Source: Kiritimatiellia bacterium (GTDB lineage: Bacteria > Verrucomicrobiota > Kiritimatiellia > RFP12 > UBA1067). Taken from it: a stretch of 15,943 nucleotides of DNA. Shown one piece after another: positions 1 through 7,306 of this stretch. Position 1 is the stretch's first letter. Each line of letters begins with the position of its first letter. The DNA is taken from the NCBI GenBank assembly GCA_017936245.1, contig JAGBFY010000550.1:1-15943 (forward strand). Direction: 5' to 3'. Below the pieces are notes generated by a model that saw nothing but the letters and a program-made list of their open reading frames with translations, did not search any database and was not told where the DNA came from. The translations under genes and the position numbers were made by a program.

Positions 1-413
1 AGGTCGACCTTGCCCCGCTCCGTGACGTAACGAAGGAACAGCTTCTCCCGACCCAACGACAACCGCGCGACAGGTACGCGAATATCCTGCACCGTATCCT
101 TGACGAATGAGAGAAACGCATTGCGCATCGCGGCGGCAAGCGTTTCGTTTTCAGATAGGGTCTTTTCGTCCCGGTCATCCAATGCCCGCAGAAGACGAAA
201 ACCCGGAATCCGTTCACCATGGACCGCCGGATCATACTGCTGTATGCAGAAGACGCGTCCGACATCCTCGCCATAATCAAGCGCAACGACAAACTGCTCC
301 GTCATTCCGGATTTCACTTTACCCGAAATGGCCAGCGGCTCATCCACACGAACGGCAAACACACCACGTTCCGGCATGAGCACCTTCGCCACCAATATAT
401 CATTGTCCATCAT
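1..413 (-). CDS. PSP1-domain (RicT/YaaT-like) protein, 3' part outside window
   Basis: The minus-strand frame from ATG at 413 stays open to the window edge (137 full codons), so the C-terminal part is missing. The translation starts MMDNDILVAKVL and ends LSLGREKLFLRYVTERGKVDL. That last stretch resembles the core of the PSP1 domain (conserved pattern of a hydrophobic strand, then K-hhFhY, then GxVDhR), as in Bacillus RicT/YaaT. RicT acts in a complex with RicA and RicF that modulates RNase Y-dependent RNA maturation; in other phyla the role of PSP1 proteins is not settled. The protein looks cytoplasmic with no signal peptide. A second in-frame ATG at 410 is also possible. GGAAG lies about 8 bases before the 413 ATG, supporting the start. 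It diverges from the flavoprotein gene at 529. The family call is from remembered motifs and moderately sure. Confidence 0.62.
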   Translation of the reverse strand, partial: MMDNDILVAKVLMPERGVFAVRVDEPLAISGKVKSGMTEQFVVALDYGEDVGRVFCIQQYDPAVHGERIPGFRLLRALDDRDEKTLSENETLAAAMRNAFLSFVKDTVQDIRVPVARLSLGREKLFLRYVTERGKVD

Positions 414-437
414 TATTACATCTTCCAACTGCCGCAA

Positions 438-446
438 ATTATAGCA
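438..446 (-). promoter_or_regulatory. Extended -10 promoter of the PSP1 gene
   Basis: Reading the minus strand, TGCTATAAT occupies 446-438, a perfect TATAAT with a TG one base upstream. Transcription would begin near 431, leaving a leader of about 18 bases with the GGAAG ribosome site. The hexamer 17 bases upstream (TTAGGT) is a poor -35, as expected of extended -10 promoters. Confidence 0.55.
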
Positions 447-489
447 CATTCCGCACCTTCACCTAACAGCACCCTGTAAATTGCGCCTA

Positions 490-518
490 TTGCCGTATCA
501 CGCTGAAAATGCTATCAT
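490..518 (+). promoter_or_regulatory. Promoter of the Tat flavoprotein gene
   Basis: TTGCCG at 490-495 and TATCAT at 513-518 are separated by 17 bases, and TG at 510-511 makes an extended -10. The predicted transcription start is about 524-526, only 3-5 bases before the ATG at 529, so the mRNA would have almost no leader. Together with 438-446 this makes 414-528 a divergent promoter region. Confidence 0.5.
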
Positions 519-528
519 TGGGAACATT

Positions 529-1860
529 ATGTTTACCAATAATATAAATAGACGAGATTTCGTAAAACAGACAACCGCCACAGCCCTTCTTGCAGGGCTT
601 CCCGCGTTCACCGGAGGATGCTCCGCAAATCCGGCAAAGGATATTGCCGCTAAGATTCTGATCATCGGAGGCGGCGCGGCCGGCATTTCCGTTGCGGCAC
701 GTCTCAGGAGAAAGCTCAACAAGGCGGAGATTACTCTTGTTGACCCCGCAGACAAACACTTCTACCAGCCCGGATTCACCTTCATAGGCGCAGGAATCTG
801 GAAGGCCGACGATGTATGGATGAAACAGGAAAAGCTGATACCATCCGGCGTCAAATGGATAAAGGACTCTGTTGTCGAGGTCGATGCCGCGCACAATTCC
901 GCAACCCTCAAGAACGGCGCCAAGCTGTCATATGACTTCCTTGTGCTCTGCCCCGGTCTTCAGGAGAACTGGTCGCTCATCCAGGGCATAACCAAGGAAA
1001 CGCTCGGCGACGGCAACGCCCATTCCATCTACGACTGGCAGGGTTCGTGCAGGACATGGACAGCGGTGGACAAATTCTCGCGCACTGGTGGACGCGGCAT
1101 ATTCACCGACACCTGGACCAAGCACAAGTGCGGCGGCGCTCCGAAGAAGATATGCCTTCTCACAGAACAGCTAGCCCGCAAGCACGGCAAGCGCGACGCC
1201 TGCACATTCAAGTATTTCACGGGAAGCAAGCAGCTGTATGACGTTCCGCACTACACTCCGCGTCTCGAGGAAATCTATAAAGAGAGAAAAATCCCTGTTT
1301 CGGTAAGATGCCGTCTGACCGGTGTCGACACGGCAGCTAAGCGCGCATACTTCCTCAACTCCGAAACGGGACAGACCTTCACCGAAGACTACGACATCCT
1401 GCATTTCGCACCTCCGCAGTCTGCACCCGATTTCGTCAGGAACTCCGGACTCGGATGGAAGGAAGGCAAGCTCGCACCCGAAGCATGGGTAAAAACGGAC
1501 AAGAAGACGTTCGTGCATCTTGACCACTCCAACATAATCTGTCTCGGTGACGCCGCAGGAATCCCCACGTCAAAGACTTCGGCAGCAATCCGCAAACAGG
1601 CTCCAATCGCGGTGGACAACCTCTGCTCGCTCATCGCGGGCAAGGCTCCCGAAGCGATCTACGACGGTTATGCGGCATGCCCGATCATTACGGACTACGG
1701 TCACGTGCTGATGGCGGAGTTCGACTACGAGAAGAAGTGCTGCCAATCGTTCCCGTTCTCGCTGATAGATACGACGAAGGAACTTCGCAGCGCGTGGTGG
1801 CTGAAGCTTTACGTGCTCAAGCCCATGTACTTCCACCTCATGCTCCGCGGCCTGGCTTGA
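529..1860 (+). CDS. Tat-exported FAD oxidoreductase, sulfide:quinone reductase-like
   Basis: A 443-residue protein. The ATG at 529 is chosen over the earlier TTG at 481 because it places a twin-arginine signal at the N-terminus: NRRDFVK at residues 7-13, a hydrophobic stretch to about 29, then GGCSA, where Cys31 could be a weak lipobox. A dinucleotide-binding motif IIGGGAAGIS (45-54) follows, then blocks typical of the human SQOR-like branch: DKHFYQPGFT (75-84), KCGGAPKK (200-207), FAPPQSAPDF (293-302), LGDAAGIPTSKT (339-350) and a C-terminal amphipathic, Trp/Tyr-rich segment (about 421-440) suited to membrane docking. The family oxidises sulfide and passes electrons to quinone. Cys201 sits at a family redox cysteine, but the position matching human Cys379 (GDC) is Ala342 here. 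Activity on sulfide is therefore unproven; export to the periplasm is inferred. A possible GGGAA ribosome site lies close to the ATG. The gene stands alone and converges on the GH2 gene. Confidence 0.8.
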   Translation: MFTNNINRRDFVKQTTATALLAGLPAFTGGCSANPAKDIAAKILIIGGGAAGISVAARLRRKLNKAEITLVDPADKHFYQPGFTFIGAGIWKADDVWMKQEKLIPSGVKWIKDSVVEVDAAHNSATLKNGAKLSYDFLVLCPGLQENWSLIQGITKETLGDGNAHSIYDWQGSCRTWTAVDKFSRTGGRGIFTDTWTKHKCGGAPKKICLLTEQLARKHGKRDACTFKYFTGSKQLYDVPHYTPRLEEIYKERKIPVSVRCRLTGVDTAAKRAYFLNSETGQTFTEDYDILHFAPPQSAPDFVRNSGLGWKEGKLAPEAWVKTDKKTFVHLDHSNIICLGDAAGIPTSKTSAAIRKQAPIAVDNLCSLIAGKAPEAIYDGYAACPIITDYGHVLMAEFDYEKKCCQSFPFSLIDTTKELRSAWWLKLYVLKPMYFHLMLRGLA

Positions 1861-1900
1861 GGTTCACTACGCTTGGAGACGCTTGCAAAACAAGACCCAT

Positions 1901-3850
1901 TCAACGAGGATTCTCAGCGGCCTTCCGGGCGGCTTCGAGAATCGCCTCGTGAGCTTTCCTGAGTTTGTCGGGATTGAACTTCAAGACCTTGCGATCGTAC
2001 GTGAGAAGTCCATTCACCTCGCGCTCCACATCGGTGGTCTGCGTATATACGCTTCCGCCAAGTCCGGCGGCGGCAAACTGCTCCACCGTTTTTGCGAACT
2101 TGAGATAGCGCTCTTCAAGGGCTGCGGCATCCTTGTCCTCGACATAACCGTAGTTCTTGTCGGATTCGTTCCAAAGATGCCCCTTCACCTTCAGCGCGAT
2201 GCCGCCATACTCCCCAAGGAACGATACGCGCCTGTCATTCACAGCAGGCATTACCGGAGTCGGATAATTGTGGAGATCCACGGCATCCGCGGCCTCGCAC
2301 ACACCCGCCGGCTTGTGGCTGGTGAACGCACGGTTGTAGATCCACTTGCCGTTTTTCTTCGGAGAGTCCCATCCGATACCGTTCGGGAATGCCCTGCCGC
2401 CCTCGAAATCGTTCCATCCGCTCGGCCCGTTCACAAGCCTGGACGGGTCGTGGCGTTTCGTCCAATCGAGCGTCGCATGCGTGAGGAACTCGGTGGTGGG
2501 CTGCCCCCAGCCTTCATTGTACGGAACCCACATCACGATGGACGGCACGTTGTGTAGATGATCCATCACGCGCTTCCAGTCCTGCCGGTGGAACGCAAAG
2601 CGGAACGTGTCAGGCCCGAATCCGACCTCGGCCCCGTAGCGCCGTTCGGGAACGTCGCTCGGCATATCCTGCAGCACGAGCAGACCGATCGTGTCGCAAT
2701 GGTGGTAGTAGCGCAGCGGCTCGACCTTGATATGCTTGCGCATCGCATTGAAACCGCACTTTTTCAGTGTTTCAATGTCGAAGCGCATCGCTTCGTCCGA
2801 AGGAGGCGTAAGAAGGCCGTCAGGCCACCAGCCCTGGTCGAGCGTGGCGAGGATGTAATACGGCCTGTTGTTCAGATAGAAGCGCCATATCCCCTTCGCG
2901 TCTTTGCGCTTCTCGATCTTTCGCATGCCGAAATAGCCCGCGACAACATCTTCGATGTCGGTATCGTCATCCTTGACCGTGATGCGGAGTCCGTACAGCG
3001 ACGGAGACTCCGGACTCCACAGACGGAAACCCTGCGGCATCCGGATCTCCACCGGCTCGCCATATTTCTCCATTTCGCCCTTTGCGATGACGCGTTCGCC
3101 ATCCAAGACCTCGACCTTTCCTTCAAAGGCGCTCAAGTTTCCCGCGCCTTCGAGGGTAACTTTCACGACACCCCTGTCGATATCGGGAAGGACACGATAC
3201 GCTTTGAGATACGTCTCGGGAACCGTCTCCATCCACACGCTGCCGAGGATGCCGGATGCGCGCGTATAGAAACAGCCTTTGGGCGTCAGGCACTGCTTTC
3301 CGCTGGACCCTACTACGCCGGCGCTAGTCGGATCCCATACGCAAACGGTCAATTCATTCTCGCCGGGAACGGCCGCGTCCGTTATGTCAAACGCAAACGG
3401 AGTGTTGGCGCTCTCGTGAGGAACGTCAAGTTCGTAATGGCCGAGAAAAACCTGGGCACGGAAGTCGACGCTGTCGAAATGGAGTATCGTACGGTATCCT
3501 TTGCGCGGACGGACGTCTATTTTGCGCGTGTACCACAGGAATTCGTTGGGTTCGAGAAGACGGCCAACCCCGGAAAGAGGAGATTCCACCGCAAACGGCA
3601 CACGAATCCGTCCAGCCCACTTTTCGGGTCTCGCTACGGTGTTCGATATGGCGGTCACTGCATAATCCCAGTCTCCGTTCAGGCAGGTCCATTCTTTGCG
3701 GACCATTTGCGGACGCGGATATTCACGCCATGCATTACCGCTTCTGACGAGTTCACCCCACTTCGTCATCATCGTTTGGCCTTCAGCAAACAGCACACCG
3801 CCGCAAGCTGCAATGCACGCGACGGACAAAATAGATTTAACAGACCTCAT
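1901..3850 (-). CDS. Secreted glycoside hydrolase family 2 enzyme
   Basis: A 649-residue protein with an N-terminal export signal: MRSVK, then a hydrophobic core (about 6-22). Cleavage could be after Ala22 (LFA-EG), or as a lipoprotein at Cys16, since IAAC at 13-16 fits a lipobox. The order is that of GH2: sugar-binding jelly roll (about 45-210), immunoglobulin-like beta-sandwich (about 215-310) and a TIM barrel (about 320-649). Glu446 in NEGWGQ matches the acid/base and Glu547 in FLGEYGG the nucleophile, so the enzyme should be active with retaining chemistry. GH2 covers beta-galactosidases, beta-glucuronidases, beta-mannosidases and others; I cannot fix the substrate. Export suggests polysaccharide or glycan degradation outside the cytoplasm. 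AGGAG (3862-3866) lies 11 bases before the ATG, a somewhat long spacing. The gene has its own promoter and no co-transcribed partner. No terminator hairpin is visible in the 40 bases between it and the convergent flavoprotein gene. Confidence 0.88.
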   Translation of the reverse strand: MRSVKSILSVACIAACGGVLFAEGQTMMTKWGELVRSGNAWREYPRPQMVRKEWTCLNGDWDYAVTAISNTVARPEKWAGRIRVPFAVESPLSGVGRLLEPNEFLWYTRKIDVRPRKGYRTILHFDSVDFRAQVFLGHYELDVPHESANTPFAFDITDAAVPGENELTVCVWDPTSAGVVGSSGKQCLTPKGCFYTRASGILGSVWMETVPETYLKAYRVLPDIDRGVVKVTLEGAGNLSAFEGKVEVLDGERVIAKGEMEKYGEPVEIRMPQGFRLWSPESPSLYGLRITVKDDDTDIEDVVAGYFGMRKIEKRKDAKGIWRFYLNNRPYYILATLDQGWWPDGLLTPPSDEAMRFDIETLKKCGFNAMRKHIKVEPLRYYHHCDTIGLLVLQDMPSDVPERRYGAEVGFGPDTFRFAFHRQDWKRVMDHLHNVPSIVMWVPYNEGWGQPTTEFLTHATLDWTKRHDPSRLVNGPSGWNDFEGGRAFPNGIGWDSPKKNGKWIYNRAFTSHKPAGVCEAADAVDLHNYPTPVMPAVNDRRVSFLGEYGGIALKVKGHLWNESDKNYGYVEDKDAAALEERYLKFAKTVEQFAAAGLGGSVYTQTTDVEREVNGLLTYDRKVLKFNPDKLRKAHEAILEAARKAAENPR

Positions 3851-3882
3851 GGCACCAAATTCTCCTTTAAAATTAATGTTCT

Positions 3883-3910
3883 ATAATACCAAATCCATTT
3901 TGTTTTTCAA
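3883..3910 (-). promoter_or_regulatory. Promoter of the GH2 gene
   Basis: On the minus strand TTGAAA (3910-3905, five of six -35 matches) and TATTAT (3888-3883) are 16 bases apart, with TG at 3891-3890 giving an extended -10. The start of transcription would fall near 3876, leaving a leader of about 26 bases that contains AGGAG. Confidence 0.55.
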
Positions 3911-4122
3911 GCGCAAACAGCCCAAGCACCACATTGCGAAGTAGCCCTAAGCGTTTTTCCTGAACACCTTTTTTCATGAATGGCTTTAACCGCAAGCTGC
4001 CGCCTGTCACTCCAAAAATGCGCTATCTCTCAAACCACACAACAATGCGGCTATATTTCAATCTTCTTGAGGCTTGTCCCCAAGATTACATGCATCGCGC
4101 TATCGAGCGTGGCATCTATCGG
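3911..4122. other. Non-coding gap between phosphofructokinase and the GH2 promoter
   Basis: This stretch lies downstream of the phosphofructokinase stop. I see no conserved protein on either strand: only short frames without ribosome sites and the start of a frame that is the antisense shadow of the phosphofructokinase. A small hairpin CGCT-cgat-AGCG lies just after the stop, but there is no hairpin followed by a U-run, so no intrinsic terminator can be called. Confidence 0.4.
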
Positions 4123-5475
4123 TTACGGAGCCATTGTCGGGTCGGTGCAGGTACCGTTCAGGTAGAACTCCTGCCCGGTCGCGTCGATCACACTGCGCCA
4201 GAGGTCGCTCTTGAGCTGAACCTTCTGGCGCTCTATTGTCGCGAGACTGATCGGTACAAGAGTGTTCCATTCGCCTGTCTGCCCGACCACGCAGTTGGTA
4301 CGTCCGGCCATCGCGGCGTGAACTGCGCTTCTTGCGAGCATATAGCAACGGATCGCATCGGTTCCGCGAGCAGGAACGGAGCGGATTATGTAGCTCGGAT
4401 CGAAGTACTTGACCGACGAAGTGACGCCCTTCGACTTGAAATGGTTTGTGATGTGACGCTTCAGGAACTCGCCGATATCCTTCTTGAGCACATTGCCCGA
4501 TGCGTCAACTCCTGTGGATTCCCCCTCTATGAGTTTCTGTCCCGCACCTTCCGCAACGACGATGACGGTATGAGTCTTCCCGCTTTCGAAACGGCGGTCA
4601 AGCGCGGCGAGAAGTTCATCAAGCGAAAAATCGATCTCGGGGATCAGACAGAAATTCACCACCGGATTCGCAATCGTGGCGTATGCCGTAATGAATCCGG
4701 AGTCGCGTCCCATCAACTTGACGAGACCAACGCCATTGAACGTACCCTTTGCCTCAGTGTGCGCGTTGCGTATTACGGCGGAGGCTTCGGCGACAGCGGT
4801 CTCGAAACCGAAGGAACGCCCCACAAACTGCAGATCGTTGTCGATGGTTTTGGGAACGCCCACGACAGATATCTTCAGCTTGCGCTTAAGGCACTCTTCA
4901 GCGATGTCACGTGCACCTCTGAGCGATCCGTCACCGCCGATTACGAAGAGAACGTTTATGTTCATCCGCACAAGGGTGTCGACAATCTCGTCCGTAGGCT
5001 GTTGTCCACGGGAGGAGCCGAGAATCGTACCGCCATGCTCATGGATCGTGTCTACAACATCAGGATTCAGCATAATCGGCTGATAGCCGAACTTCGGATT
5101 AAGTCCGGCATAGCCGAACCGGATTCCGAAGATAGTCTTGATGCCATAGTCGAAGGAGAGGATCTCGACAAGGCCCTTGATTACGTTGTTGAGACCGGGG
5201 CAGAGTCCACCTGCGGTAAGGATGCCGACACGAGTCCAGTTCGGATCATGATAGATCTTGGCATGCGGACCGGCGCGCTCGAAACTCGGCTCGCGGCCCA
5301 GCTTCTCCGTGAGATATTTCACGACCGTGCTGTTCTCCGTCACAAGTATGCGGTCTCCCTCATCGATGAAGTCATTGTGGCGGACAGGAGAAGCTATCTT
5401 ACATTCGCCCAGACGCGGCACATCCCTTGGATAAAGGTCGGGATTTGCAAGTATCTTCTCAAGAGTGGTGGACAT
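4123..5475 (-). CDS. 6-phosphofructokinase, ATP-type with PPi-like lysine
   Basis: A 450-residue cytoplasmic glycolytic enzyme that phosphorylates fructose 6-phosphate. It has an N-terminal extension of about 80 residues before the first Rossmann motif, then GILTAGGLCPGLNN (84-97), GGDGSLRGA (180-188), PKTIDND (208-214, with catalytic Asp212) and LMGRDSGF. The residue that selects the phosphoryl donor is Gly183 (GGDGS), the ATP form; PPi enzymes have Asp there (GGDD). The second selector is Lys209 (PKTIDND), usual in PPi enzymes, where E. coli PfkA has Gly. Gly plus Lys is the combination of the long ATP-dependent enzymes of trypanosomes and relatives, which also share this length. ATP use is therefore my call, not proven. 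GGAG lies 7 bases before the ATG. The gene begins 20 bases after the membrane-protein stop and is probably co-transcribed with it. Confidence 0.88.
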   Translation of the reverse strand: MSTTLEKILANPDLYPRDVPRLGECKIASPVRHNDFIDEGDRILVTENSTVVKYLTEKLGREPSFERAGPHAKIYHDPNWTRVGILTAGGLCPGLNNVIKGLVEILSFDYGIKTIFGIRFGYAGLNPKFGYQPIMLNPDVVDTIHEHGGTILGSSRGQQPTDEIVDTLVRMNINVLFVIGGDGSLRGARDIAEECLKRKLKISVVGVPKTIDNDLQFVGRSFGFETAVAEASAVIRNAHTEAKGTFNGVGLVKLMGRDSGFITAYATIANPVVNFCLIPEIDFSLDELLAALDRRFESGKTHTVIVVAEGAGQKLIEGESTGVDASGNVLKKDIGEFLKRHITNHFKSKGVTSSVKYFDPSYIIRSVPARGTDAIRCYMLARSAVHAAMAGRTNCVVGQTGEWNTLVPISLATIERQKVQLKSDLWRSVIDATGQEFYLNGTCTDPTMAP

Positions 5476-5495
5476 ATGTAAACTCCAATTTTAAA

Positions 5496-6038
5496 TCAAA
5501 GGACGCAGCCAAGCACAAAGCAGAGCACTCCAACGGCATGAACGACGGCACCTGCCGCAAGAATGCGCGAAGGCTTCCCCGCCAACCATGCAAAGAACTG
5601 CCTTATGCGCCACGGATAGAACATTCCGAACATTCCGGCGATGATGCAGATGTAGGCGATCACGACCAGAACCAGACGCCACTGTGTCGGCTCAAGGCGT
5701 ATCACATGGAACATCTCAGCCGGAAACAGCATGAATATCGCCGAAAGCCCGCGTATTGGAAGAAGGTTCGGCATCCACCAGCAAGTGAGAACCGTCAGAA
5801 CAAAAGCCAGTATCCAAAGCTCAAACGGAAACGCCTTAAGGAATCTGTCAAACACCTCTATGCCGATGGTGTCGAGTTCATAAGCCGTGCCGAGCCAGCC
5901 GAGTGCGCAGAGCACAACGGCGGCAGTACGGTTGCGCGGGAAGGCAACCAATGCCTTCGCGGCAAGAGATGGACGAACCACGGCGAAGAAACTCAACGCC
6001 ATGAGTGGAATACCAAGCAGAAAGAACCAAAATGTCAT
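5496..6038 (-). CDS. Small integral membrane protein of unknown function
   Basis: A 180-residue, strongly hydrophobic protein with five or six likely membrane segments: about 2-22, 38-55, 70-90, possibly 92-110, 119-141 and 159-180. Short polar loops carry Arg and Lys. I do not recognise the family and see no catalytic motif. It is the first gene of a probable two-gene unit with the phosphofructokinase 20 bases downstream, but that gives no firm functional link. There is no ribosome site before the ATG; instead a TATAAT ends 7 bases before it, so translation is predicted to start at the 5' end of the mRNA. Confidence 0.65.
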   Translation of the reverse strand: MTFWFFLLGIPLMALSFFAVVRPSLAAKALVAFPRNRTAAVVLCALGWLGTAYELDTIGIEVFDRFLKAFPFELWILAFVLTVLTCWWMPNLLPIRGLSAIFMLFPAEMFHVIRLEPTQWRLVLVVIAYICIIAGMFGMFYPWRIRQFFAWLAGKPSRILAAGAVVHAVGVLCFVLGCVL

Positions 6039-6045
6039 GGGGCGT

Positions 6046-6054
6046 ATTATACCA
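6046..6054 (-). promoter_or_regulatory. Extended -10 promoter, leaderless start of membrane-protein gene
   Basis: TGGTATAAT occupies 6054-6046 on the minus strand, within TTGTGGTATAAT. Seven bases separate the hexamer from the ATG at 6038, the usual distance to +1, so the transcript should begin at or next to the A of the start codon. No good -35 is visible. The promoter lies in the 34-base gap after the methyltransferase stop. Confidence 0.55.
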
Positions 6055-6072
6055 CAACCAAGCGGAGCCGCG

Positions 6073-7287
6073 TTATTTAACGGATTTCAGCACAAGTCCC
6101 TTGAGGTACTCACCCTCAGGGAACGACAAGGCTGTCGGATGATCTACCGCCTGACGCGTACGGGCTACGATCTGCATGTCGCGCTTTGCGTCGCATGCGG
6201 CTTCCCGGCATACGGTATCGAAGAATTCCGCCGTCATAGCGCCCGAACACGAGAACGTCGCAAGGATGCCGCCAGGACGGAGAAGCTTTATTGCAAGAAG
6301 ATTGATGTCTTTGTATCCACGCGCCGCACGGATCAGCTGCGCCTTGGTGTCCGCGAACTTCGGAGGATCAAGAACGATAAGGTCGAACTGCCGCCCCTGA
6401 TCGCGGTACAGGCGAAGCTGCTTGAACACGTCTGCACAGCAGAACTCCACGGGGCAACGCGGAACACCGCCACCGAAAAGAAGGTCGAAATTGCGCTCGG
6501 CGAGCTGAAGTGCCGTCTTCGAAAGATCAAGATTCACGACACTCTTGGCACCGCCCGCCGCACAGGCCAGGCCGAATCCGCCCGTGTAGGAGAAACAGTT
6601 GAGCACCTCGCACCCTGCCGCATACGCCCCTACCTGCGCACGAGCCTCGCGCTGATCGAGATAGAAACCCGTCTTGTGTCCATTGCGGATATCCACAAGA
6701 TATCTGATCGCACCTTCATGGATCTCAATGAAGTCAGGAGGCTCCGCACCTGCGAGCACACCCACGGTCTCTTCGTCCGGAAGACCTTCCCTTTTCCGGG
6801 AATCGACGTCGCTGCGGTTGAACACGCCCTTCGCCCCAGCCTCCATGAGCGCGGAAACCACTTCATTCCGAAAACGCTCCGCTCCCGCGCTGGCGAACTG
6901 GACAACGCACCATCCGTCGTATGAATCCGCGACCACACCCGGCAAGCCGTCCGACTCGCCATGGACAAGCCGCGCTCCGCGATTTGCCGCCGCAAGCGGA
7001 GATACCCCATCTGCGGACGCACGACGTTCAATGGCTGCGGACACAAGAGACTTCACATATTCGCCGTCGGGAACGGCATCCGCCGAATACGACAGCATCC
7101 TTACACGGATCTGACTCTGCGGAGACCAGCTTCCATAGCCCAGAACCGCACCACCATATGCACACACGGCAACAGTCGAGCCTACAGACGGTGCCCCCTC
7201 CACACGTTCGACCGCGCCGGAGAATATCCAAGGATGCCTGCGTTCAACGGAACGCTCCCGCCCCTTTCTGAGAAAAACCTTGTCCAC
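6073..7287 (-). CDS. RlmI-family 23S rRNA (cytosine-C5) methyltransferase
   Basis: A 404-residue SAM-dependent enzyme. An N-terminal PUA RNA-binding domain (about 1-75, with the opening LRKGRERSVERRHPWIFSGA diagnostic of the family) is followed by the RlmI/RlmK-type central region and a Rossmann methyltransferase. EVLNCFSYTGGFGL (227-240) is the SAM-binding loop, LDPPKF (306-311) is motif IV, and Cys347 in FSCSG matches the catalytic cysteine region. E. coli RlmI makes m5C1962 in 23S rRNA; the same target is inferred here. The start is GTG at 7287, with AAAGG about 8 bases upstream; conservation begins right after it. It follows formate-tetrahydrofolate ligase by 19 bases, so it is probably in the same transcript. 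No terminator is visible after the stop. Confidence 0.85.
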   Translation of the reverse strand: MDKVFLRKGRERSVERRHPWIFSGAVERVEGAPSVGSTVAVCAYGGAVLGYGSWSPQSQIRVRMLSYSADAVPDGEYVKSLVSAAIERRASADGVSPLAAANRGARLVHGESDGLPGVVADSYDGWCVVQFASAGAERFRNEVVSALMEAGAKGVFNRSDVDSRKREGLPDEETVGVLAGAEPPDFIEIHEGAIRYLVDIRNGHKTGFYLDQREARAQVGAYAAGCEVLNCFSYTGGFGLACAAGGAKSVVNLDLSKTALQLAERNFDLLFGGGVPRCPVEFCCADVFKQLRLYRDQGRQFDLIVLDPPKFADTKAQLIRAARGYKDINLLAIKLLRPGGILATFSCSGAMTAEFFDTVCREAACDAKRDMQIVARTRQAVDHPTALSFPEGEYLKGLVLKSVK

Positions 7288-7306
7288 CTGAATCGCCTTT
7301 CGAAAA

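Noticed and set aside
1861..1900. Bidirectional terminator between the convergent flavoprotein and GH2 genes
   Set aside because: No adequate stem followed by T-runs is present in these 40 bases.
2558..3886. A 442-codon open frame on the plus strand
   Set aside because: It is the antisense shadow of the GH2 gene, rich in Arg and His as expected from mirrored codon use, with no family resemblance.
3976..5481. A 501-codon open frame on the plus strand
   Set aside because: It is antisense to the phosphofructokinase, which has all family motifs on the other strand. Its own translation has no recognisable domain and no ribosome site.
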